This document shows positions 54,599 through 64,000 of a DNA stretch of 64,000 nucleotides, one piece after another. Made by a program: the position numbers and the translations under genes. Numbering within the stretch: position 1 is the first letter of the stretch; each line of letters starts with the position of its first letter. Below the pieces are notes generated by a model. The model saw only the letters and a program-made list of their open reading frames with translations. It made no database searches and was not told where the DNA came from. Origin of the DNA: Batillaria attramentaria (Eukaryota; Mollusca; Gastropoda; Batillariidae); NCBI GenBank assembly GCA_018292915.2, contig JACVVK020000377.1, forward strand, positions 517,501 to 581,500, in the 5' to 3' direction.

Positions 54599-55214
54599 CA
54601 GCTCGATGAGTTCGATCGACTGCTACGTGTGTAACCCGGGGAATATCTGATATAAACACGCTTTCATCCAAAGCAGTTGAACAAAGGGCTGAGTTTCCCA
54701 TTCAGACACAAACACACCGAACATGGTCCAATATTTTTTTTCCTTTTTTTTTTTTTTTTTGGTCGGTTTACTGCAGTGGTTACTTGTTTCCAAATCTACC
54801 GTCGCCAAGATAAAGGGTCTGAACGTGTGTTAAATCCATGGCACTTACGCCCTTTTTCAGATGACGGTAAACATGCGGTGATACGCTGATTTTTTTTTCC
54901 TGAAAATTTTTCTGATAAGACGTGACCAAACCGGTTTGAGACCGTTGGGGTCACGCAGCACACTGGTTCTTATCTTCCGCTGTAAGTGAAGACAGTATTC
55001 GTGTTTTCTATTCTCCTTACAAATCATCAAGGGGTGTAGTCAAAATAGGCGCAGGTGTCTCCAGTGCTACTCCGCTTCAGGAGTTTCGATGATGATTATG
55101 ATCACTCTCATATACGTTAAAGTCCGCGGGCATTTAAGGACGGTTTGTCAGTCGAACGGTAATTTGGTACAGGGGCACTTGCTGGTCGGTTGCAAGCGTC
55201 TGCCGCATACTAGA
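54291..55214. other. Repeat remnants, no gene
   Basis: A possible decayed tRNA-type SINE on the minus strand (54340-54505, B-box-like CGGGTTTAAATC), (CAA)n at 54568-54598, and a T-run at 54747-54760. Confidence 0.35.
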
Positions 55215-55630
55215 CGGTCACGTGCAGGCCGAAGGACACAAATACACAGGGCCTCAAAATGCCTATATATTCCGTGTTAGCTTCAGGCATCATAGTCACC
55301 CCTGAAAATGCCTCAATTTAGAAGGGTGTGTGGGTGTCTGGGAGCTTAACGTCCTTTTCCAACACTTAAGGGTGATATCAAAGACGGGGCAAAGAGAAAA
55401 AGGCCAGCACAAATATTCGGCCCCAGCCGGGGTTCGAATTCACGACCTGAGCATAGAGAGTCCAACTCTCTACCATTTGCGACCGCCTGGCATGCACCTT
55501 GACCTACTTAACACAAAAATCACGGTTTTTTTTTTAAAAAATCGCTAAAGACTAGCACACTCGCCAAACAGGGTACCTCAAATAAACACCTAACATGACC
55601 ACACGGTCAATTTGTGTCCTTATGCCTGCA
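55215..55630 (-). mobile_element. Family P element (minus), interior replaced by a SINE family A
   Basis: Ends GCAGGCCGAAGGACACAAAT (55215) and CAATTTGTGTCCTTATGCCT (55608) match family P termini. About 200 bp of the usual interior is missing and a family A SINE (minus, 55326-55490) occupies the junction. Confidence 0.7.
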
Positions 55631-55816
55631 GCACACAAAACTTCCCCAAATACCCACGGCCTTTAAGTTTGAAATATGAGCATGTGCACGTCTTTGGGTG
55701 TGAACGCCTCAGTCAAGGTCGTTGTCTGCGCCCGCATGTGAAAATCGGGGTTAGGGAGTTTAGCCCTGGGTTAGAGCCTAACCTCGAACTAAACTAGCTC
55801 TAGGGTTAAATTTTCT

Positions 55817-55898
<82 letters not shown>

Positions 55899-56306
55899 GT
55901 TTTAAATCAGAAAGCGGGTCCATTCCACTAAGGTACCTATGCCTTTATAGAAGGATTTTTGTCTTTTATTCTTCGCTTCCTTTTTTTTTATTATTTAGTT
56001 TTGTTTTGGGGTTTCATTTGTCCTAGTCTGTGGTTAGCCCGTAGCCGTGGGTTAAATTAAGCTCGACTTTTACATACGGGCCCTGGTTGATAAACGGCCC
56101 CTTTTCTCATTTTCACGCCGACAAACCGAAGTTCGTTGTAAAACTCTCGGTACTACTCAAATTTGAAAATGGAAACACTCGGTCTTTCCAGCGCTGTTAT
56201 TTGGTACGGACTCGAGGTAGCACCAGAAACACTGGCGGCAATTTTGACTACACCCCGTAATGAAGTAACGCGAGAGAGGCGGGTCGCCTTGGCATTTCCT
56301 TTGTAC
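55631..56306. other. Region upstream of C-type lectin 1, with (GT)n
   Basis: (GT)n at 55818-55897. The lectin promoter and 5' UTR should lie nearby; no element was recognised. Confidence 0.4.
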
Positions 56307-57457
56307 ATGAAAATAACGTTACCAACAACGATGTTGGTACTTTCAGTATTGTTTGGGTGTATGGCTGGTTGCTTGCGGTGAGAATTTTAATTTTCAGTCA
56401 GGAAATAGGCATGGGTGTTTATATTGTGCATTCAAGTAGACCTATTGCTAAATGAAACTCATATAATAATTTGAGACAGCAAAAGTGACAGTAGCTGAGG
56501 TTACAAGTTTCAGTTGGGTATCTGATTTACTTAGTTTGTGGTTTGACAAACACAGTATGTTTCCTGGTCCACTTTTAAGTATGTCTGAAAGTTGAAATTT
56601 TGATTTAAAAAAAAATTAACGGCAAGTTTGAAAATTGGTCCACAAGACCAAAACTTGAACCGGTTTTCAAATCTCTCTCTCTCTCTCTCCACTCTCTCTC
56701 TCTCTCTCTCTCCAAAATTAACGAGTAGGCATTTGATGGCAGGATCTGCTCAGTGCCCTTCGCACTGGAATGCTTTCCAAGGCTCCTGCTACCTCTTCAT
56801 TGACGAGAATGTGGTGTGGACATCAGCTCTGGTTTGAACGATCACTCTGACACTCCATGACTGTTGTCCTTGCTGTTTTCTTTTCTTGATAACCTCCTCA
56901 AAGAATGGGGAGCCGGGTTAGCAGAACGGTTGAGCGTTGGACTTTCAATGCTCGGGCTGTGAGTTCGAATCCCGGCTGAGGCCGAATATTTGTGCTGGCC
57001 TTTTTCTCAATGCCCCGTCTTTGGTGGAAAAAGATTTTAAATCCTCAAACGCCCACCCAACCGCTTTTGTCAAACAAACAAATGGATGGGCGGACGGATG
57101 GACGGACTGACACACTGAGAAAGCAACATGAACTACTCGGGAAAAGACACCTGTTAAAATGCCCAAAAAGAAAAAGCATGCCTAGCAAACTATGGACATT
57201 ACAGCTACAGATATTCTGCGATGTATAAGATAGTCTTTCCCTCCATGATTTTTCTCTGATCTTGTAAACAGAACTTTGCTGCTTATCCCAGAAATGCGTT
57301 CTTTTATAGCGACGTATTTTAGTCATGCGTACTTAGCAAAGAGCTGTGTATGTGATTGTGCGCGCGTATATGTGTGTGTGTGTGTGTGTGTGCGTGCGTG
57401 CGTGTGTGTGTGTGTGTGTGTGTGCGTGAGTGTGTGCGTGCGTGCGTGCGTGCGTGC

Positions 57458-57510
<53 letters not shown>

Positions 57511-57537
57511 CGCGCGCGCGCGCGCGCGCGTGCGTGC

Positions 57538-57591
<54 letters not shown>

Positions 57592-58369
57592 GCGTGTTGC
57601 AGGTGATGTGTCGCACACTGCTGGGTGCAGAGTTGTTAGAGATAGGCTCTCAGGCCGAAAACGAGTATATCGTGGACCAAATGCAAGCAAGACACGGTAA
57701 AAGAACTGCATAGTAGTATTCTCTCTATATTATCTAGAATGCGTGTGCTGACTGACTGCCTGACTGACTGACTACCTGACTGCCTGCCTGCCTGCCTGCC
57801 TGACGGACGGACGGACGGACGGACGGACGGACTCTATGAATAAGGAAAAATTAGTCAGGCTGGGCGAATAGAAATATTGTCAGTTCTTCTGTATTTTTTT
57901 TCCTAGGAAGAAGATTTGTAAACCAAGCTTGCTGGCTGTTTCAAATCCCTACGCCCCCAAGCCCCCCCTTCCCCCCCCCCCCCCCACCCCCGACGCCCCC
58001 CCCCCCCCCTATTGCTTTTTTTGTGATCAACCCTGAACTTGAAGATACAAATACACAGTGTGCAATATCTTTCTTGCGAACAACAACAACAACAACAACA
58101 ACAACCAAAAAAAAAAAAAAACCCAAGGAATTCAGAACGTATGGCTGGGTTTCACCGACCTCGAGAGCGAGGGAAACTGGGTGCTTGCGAGTAACAAAGA
58201 ACCTCCCGCATACACCAACTGGCGCACCGGGGAACCCAACAACGACAACCCTGCAGAAGGCGGTCAAGACTGTGCCTACATCCGGACCGATGGTCTCTGG
58301 GACGACGACGGGTGTGACAAAGGGAACGTGTTCCATGCAGTGGGCTGCGAAACGTCGTATGTACCATAA
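56307..58369 (+). CDS. Secreted C-type lectin 1, four exons
   Basis: Exons 56307-56377, 56729-56831, 57603-57696 and 58128-58369 give 510 nt (169 aa) in one frame. Signal peptide [17 protein letters not shown], then one C-type lectin domain: [61 protein letters not shown] at 125-127, and WDD at 147-149 in place of the usual WND. Cysteines at 33, 44, 61, 138, 152 and 163. EPN is the mannose-type calcium/sugar motif, so mannose- or GlcNAc-like ligands are inferred. Odd points: exon 2 ends at a weak GTTTGA donor; exon 3 follows a long (GT)n tract; the exon 4 acceptor CCCAAG is preceded by (CAA)n and A-runs, not pyrimidines. An alternative exon 1-2 junction (56367 to 56740) keeps the same downstream frame. 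Paralogue of the gene at 61585. Confidence 0.85.
56907..57065 (+). mobile_element. SINE family A (plus), in intron 2 of lectin 1
   Basis: GGGGAGCCGGGTTAGCAGAA head, B box GAGTTCGAATCCCGG, GAATATTTGTGCTGGCC body, CGCCCACCC end. Confidence 0.85.
57360..57600. repeat. (GT)n/(GC)n microsatellite directly against a 3' splice site
   Basis: About 235 bp of GT with GCGT and CGCG variants, ending two bases before the TTGCAG acceptor context of lectin 1 exon 3 (exon starts 57603). Confidence 0.9.
57735..57835. repeat. (CTGA/CTGC)n and (GGAC)n tetranucleotide tracts
   Basis: Tetranucleotide repeats in intron 3 of lectin 1, followed by C-runs at 57961-58010. Confidence 0.85.
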
Positions 58370-58374
58370 TTTAT

Positions 58375-58600
58375 GTTCAGCCCTCCAAATTCTAAACGAA
58401 ATGCAATTCTAAAATTCCGGGACTGAAATTGCTGAGCTGGCCCTTCGCACCACGTGATTGTAATGTGTTCATTGCAGTGTGTGAGAGAATGCGAGTGGTT
58501 CACTAAAGCGTGTGTTGGGCTTAGCTCGGGGCGCTTTGAGCCAGATATATGGGATAAAGCGCCTACCATATATGCGATTATTATTATTATTATTATTCCT
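58375..58600 (+). mobile_element. SINE family C, 3' half (plus)
   Basis: Begins TTCAGCCCTCCAAATTCTAA five bases after the lectin 1 stop and ends in (ATT)n, so it supplies most of that gene's likely 3' UTR. Confidence 0.8.
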
Positions 58601-58614
58601 ATTATTATTATATG

Positions 58615-58925
58615 TCGTGGCGAAGACGGATACCACTTGCTGGGACGACGGGAACAGGTCAAGCTCTTCCGCCGGAGGACTGGACACAATCGCCTGTACC
58701 ACCACATGCACACAAAATTTGGCATTGGACAGAGTGGGGAGTGCCCTTGTGGTGAGGGTCCAATGACAACAGACCACATCCTCCAAGACTGTACGACGCA
58801 TGCAGCATCCAGAAGGAAGTACTGGCCGACACCAACAGCAGTGGAAACCAAGCTCTACGGCACCCTGGAGGAGCTGCGACGGACGGCAGCCTTCATCGAG
58901 AACACCGGGCTGCTCATCTAACGAG
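58615..58925 (+). mobile_element. LINE fragment (ORF2 C-terminus)
   Basis: REQVKLFRRRTGHNRLYHHM, FGIGQSGECPCGEGPMTTDH, ILQDC: the T-G-H...C-x-C...D-H-I-L-x-x-C tail of LINE ORF2 proteins, ending with a stop at 58921. Confidence 0.75.
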
Positions 58926-59500
58926 AAGCGAACGACGAAGAAGAAGAAGAATATGTCGTGGCGTATTTGTGAAATTGTCTAATTCGTGAAACATGCAACT
59001 GACTTTGCCTAACACGTGAACTAGGCGGCACATACATTGCTTAGAACTTGAAAATTGTTTTTTAAAAAAAAGAAGAAAAAAAAGGATAGGTATTGGGTGG
59101 CGCCGCACCGCGGCGACGCGCTTCCCCCGGGGGAAGCAGCCCGAATTTCCCGAAAGGGACAAGAAAGTAGTATTAAAAAAAAAATGATTTTGAAAGGTTG
59201 TCTATTTCATGAATAAGGCAGCTGAATTCACGAAATAGGCTAACGTATTTCATGACTTAGACAAAACTGACTGGCTCAGGAATTGGGTAAAATTAAGGAG
59301 AAGGGAGGGGGGGGGGGTCAAAGAAAAGAATATAACACCACCACCACCTACCTCACCCTCTGGTTAACAGAACTTGAAACCACCCATATTTTCCCTAAAT
59401 CACTACTTCGGGGTAGAACAATGCCCGACAGCGGTTTGACGTGAGTCGAAGTGTACGTGCATAGTTTAATTTACTTATGAGATGACAATTATCCGGTATC
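58926..59500. other. Repeat remnants, including a family E SINE piece
   Basis: 59085-59165 (GGCGACGCGCTTCCCCCGGG, AATTTCCCGAAAGGGAC) matches 63197-63262 inverted. G-run near 59308. No gene. Confidence 0.5.
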
Positions 59501-59504
59501 AGGG

Positions 59505-59897
59505 GGCGTTCGGTGGTCTAGTGGTTAAGAGTGCGAGAGGGGGGGGGGGGGTTCGAGTCCCACTCGGGGCAAAGAATTTTTCCCTTCTCGAATGTGGCAC
59601 CGTTCATTCGGGCCGATCGTCGGGGGTTCTCTCCGTGTACTCCGGCTTCCTCCCCCTCTGCTTTGGAAATGTTCAGCCCACCAAATTTGAAAAATAAATG
59701 CAATTCTGAATTCCGAAATTTAAATAGCTGAGCTGACCCTTCGCACCGCGTGATTGTAATGTGTTTCTGTCCCGTGTGTGAGAGAATGCGTGTGATTCAC
59801 GTGAGCGTGCGTGTTGGGTTCAGTTCGCGGCGCTTTGAGCCAATTTACGAAAGTGGGTAAAGCGCCTATACAATACTCATTATTATTATTATTATCA
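59505..59897 (+). mobile_element. SINE family C, near full length (plus)
   Basis: GGTGGTCTAGTGGTTAAGAG head with a G-run expansion before the B box GGTTCGAGTCCC; body and (ATT)n tail as in the 16878 copy. Confidence 0.85.
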
Positions 59898-59999
59898 AAG
59901 ACCGACAACAGCAACAACAATTGCTAGTGCAAAGTTTACGGACATAGTGTAACTGTTTCGCCAGACAGCCTTTTTGCTAAGTTTCCATATCAATGTTAG

Positions 60000-60165
60000 T
60001 ATGAAAAAAAAAAAAAAAAAAACCCCTCACTATTCACGCCCCCCCCCCCTCCAACCCCCCCCACCCCCACCCCTCCTCCACCACACACGGGTGATATCAA
60101 AGACGGGGCCAGGAGGGTAAAGTCAACACAAAAATTTTGCAGCAACAGGGATTCGAACTCAAAGA
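60000..60165 (-). mobile_element. Decayed SINE family A (minus)
   Basis: C-rich 3' end, GGGTGATATCAAAGACGGGG, and a B-box remnant GGATTCGAACTC near 60148; the head is lost. Confidence 0.65.
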
Positions 60166-60236
60166 TGTTAAACCCTTGATCAACCAAAATTTCTGGTCAT
60201 CAAAAGCATCAGAACAAGGTTTGGTTGTATTAATTG

Positions 60237-60411
<175 letters not shown>

Positions 60412-60604
60412 CTACGTGTAGACCAGCTGGTGACATCGTGGGATAATCTTGTGCATCGAACATCCCTACCTGATAGCCAGTCAGAATCCTTTCAACGTCC
60501 AGCATGACAGTGAACTTCGGCTCTAGCGCTATGAACGCCAGAAATGAACTGGAAGCGATTCCATTGACCTGATTTCAATATTGGTCTGCTGAATAAACGT
60601 GAAT

Positions 60605-60800
60605 AAACGTCCTGCTTTGGAAATGTTCAGCCCACAAAATTTGAAAATAAATGCAAGTTTAAATTCAGGAACTTAAATAGCTCACCTGACCCTTCGCACT
60701 ACGTGATCGTAACGTGTTTATGTCCGGTGTGTGAGAGAATGCGTGTGATTCACGTGAGCGTGCGTGTTGGGTTCATCTCGCGGCGCTCTGAGCAAATTCA
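60605..60800 (+). mobile_element. SINE family C, 3' half (plus)
   Basis: TTTGGAAATGTTCAGCCCAC through GGCGCTCTGAGC; the head is missing. Confidence 0.75.
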
Positions 60801-60949
60801 TATGAGTATCTCGTTATGATGTTTTCGCATAGGAATATATGTCAGCAGAAACGGATAAATGAAAAAGGGAAACTTGAGGACTCTTCTAAACACCTTGTAT
60901 TCCCAGTGTCTCACTGGAAACAATCGTTTGTGGTCTATCTTCGAGTATC

Positions 60950-60956
60950 GCGCGCG

Positions 60957-61035
<79 letters not shown>

Positions 61036-61040
61036 GCATT

Positions 61041-61092
<52 letters not shown>
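60950..61092. repeat. (GC)n-(CA)n microsatellite
   Basis: CG repeats then CA with a CGCACGCATT interruption; GCAC repeats also near 61171-61202. Confidence 0.9.
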
Positions 61093-61097
<5 letters not shown>

Positions 61098-61202
61098 GCT
61101 AATCATGGTCTCCCCTCTCTTGAAAGCGAGGGTGTGTCTTCCCCGAACACTCATGGGTTAGCCCGAACTGCACGCACGCATGCATGCACGCACGCACGCA
61201 CA

Positions 61203-61584
61203 CTTTCAGAGACTGAATGGTAGATCGGCAGAGTAGAAAATAATGGTATACTAAAGCTCGTCTCTTCAACATACTTTTTTTCTGTCACTTCTGGGAAATT
61301 CATGCCATGTTCTCGGGGAAAGCGCGTCGCGGCAGTGTCGCGCACCCACTCTCTTCTGATAATAATTATTCAAGCCAGCAGCGGAAATTTCCTTGCCATT
61401 TACTACAGACCACAGTGAACAAAAGAAATGCTTAATGACCTTTTCGATATCAAATACACATCTTCGGCTTATCTGTCAGATAACCAGCATTTCTTCCCTA
61501 GCTTTGCAGCGATTATAGCACAGAGTAGGTCACAGCTACACAGAACTCGAAACACGCTGGTCTGAATATTACAGACCACCAACC
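61203..61584. other. Upstream region of C-type lectin 2
   Basis: No repeat or coding signal. Likely holds the promoter and 5' UTR of the gene starting at 61585; no TATA box assigned. Confidence 0.4.
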
Positions 61585-63024
<1,440 letters not shown>

Positions 63025-63184
63025 GTGAGTAACTATAATTTTTAAGGCACATGTATTATATTTCACATACACACACATACACACAGCGTAGTCATATTCA
63101 TTCCAGAAAAAAAAATGTATTTTAAGTTGCATGGTTATACATAAAGTAACGTTCGGTACATGTAGGTAGGGATTTTTTTTTTAT

Positions 63185-63446
63185 TGTTTGGTCCCTTTTG
63201 GGAAATTTGGGCTGCTTCCCCCAAAGGAAGTGCGTCGCCGCGGTGAAGCGCCACCCAATAGCTATTCTATTTTCAATTTTGCTGGGGGAGGACAGCCGGA
63301 TTACCCGGAAAGAAACCCCCGAGGAGCAGCCCGGTAGCCAGGATAAAACCGGTACATGTATCACATATCACAAGCTCGACCTGGGCTCGAACCCACGCTC
63401 CATCGCCATGATAGCGGTGACGGCCGTTCAGTAGCGCAGCGGCTAA
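63185..63446 (-). mobile_element. tRNA-derived SINE, family E (minus)
   Basis: Minus strand: head GCCGCTGCGCTACTGAACGG, B box GGGTTCGAGCCC, body GGTTTCTTTCCGGGTAATCC and GAAGCAGCCCAAATTTCCC at the 3' end. Confidence 0.65.
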
Positions 63447-63884
63447 GGCTACAGACCACAGATGCAAATTTCGAGTAAAACGCTATAATTATATTCCTCT
63501 TACACATAACGTTGCATATGACACGCTAGAAATGCTTCAAAATTCACCCCCAAAAATCCGGCAGCCAAAGACTCATGTGTGAAGTAAATTTCAACAAATT
63601 CCAATATTCCGTTTTTTGGCAGTGTTTGCCGCATACCCCCTCATTCCTCTGTCGTCTGCTGGCTCCTGTGTCAGCCGCGCTTGAATACAAATAGTCCACA
63701 AGCCGGGCCCATTTTCCCCTAATTTTACTATTACCTGGCATGAAACCTATTTACAACTCCAACAAAAAGCCCCAGATTGCCATTTTTAACTCGCACACTA
63801 ATTTTAAAAGGGGCAAAAATTTTCGACTATCTTTTTAGCGTAGTTCTGACTACATGGCCCGGAAGCTTTTAGTGGTCTGTAGCC
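63447..63884 (-). mobile_element. Family R repeat with 13-bp inverted ends
   Basis: GGCTACAGACCAC at 63447 and GTGGTCTGTAGCC ending 63884. The body matches 22167-22612 inverted. No coding capacity; no duplication found. Confidence 0.65.
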
Positions 63885-64000
63885 GAAGTCCGACGCGCCA
63901 CCTATTAGACCACCGATCACCCCTATTATGATGTGAACTGGTTTCCTACGACGGCAAGATTGCTCGAAACACGCACGTCTGACATCGTGTTTTGCGTTTA

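Overview
Eukaryotic nuclear DNA from an animal, most likely a mollusc and plausibly a marine gastropod. The grounds are GT-AG introns in every gene, very heavy dinucleotide microsatellites, several tRNA-derived SINE families, CR1/L2-type LINE fragments, and secreted C-type lectin and fibrinogen-related genes of the kind common in molluscs. The species assignment is inference; nothing here is bacterial or organellar.

Layout. (1) 80-857 is a Harbinger-like non-autonomous DNA element (TTA target duplications) that still carries one MADF-like exon. (2) 1002-8060 is a complete 7.06-kb two-gene DNA transposon with matching terminal inverted repeats and AT flanks. A five-exon plus-strand gene encodes a 766-aa SAP / SWIM / YqaJ-nuclease / PHD protein. 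A two-exon minus-strand gene encodes a 549-aa THAP / DDE transposase. Both reading frames are open after splicing. The combination matches the ISL2EU type of eukaryotic IS5-like transposon, and this is the most interesting system in the window. (3) 8.1-12.4 kb is repeats, including an array rich in TCAAGGTCA motifs. (4) 12479-21688 (minus) is a complete eight-exon thymidine phosphorylase gene (461 aa) with repeat-filled introns, one of which holds a perfect 99-bp-arm palindrome. (5) 21.7-31.8 kb is interspersed repeats. (6) 31801-43250 (plus) is a decayed five-exon cytosolic sulfotransferase, with an antisense 6.5-kb LINE in its first intron and a hAT-type MITE at its end. (7) 44615-49757 (minus) is a secreted PAN/fibrinogen-like gene with a one-base frameshift in its last exon. 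(8) 50-56 kb is repeats. (9) 56307-58369 and 61585-63024 (plus) are two paralogous C-type lectin genes, the second cut by the window end.

The host genes are unrelated to each other: nucleoside catabolism, sulfation, and secreted recognition proteins. What links the region is its mobile DNA: at least five SINE families (one with several perfect 11-13 bp target duplications), LINE fragments, and several inverted-repeat elements. All exon boundaries were read by eye from splice consensus, frame continuity and family motifs. No database search was possible.
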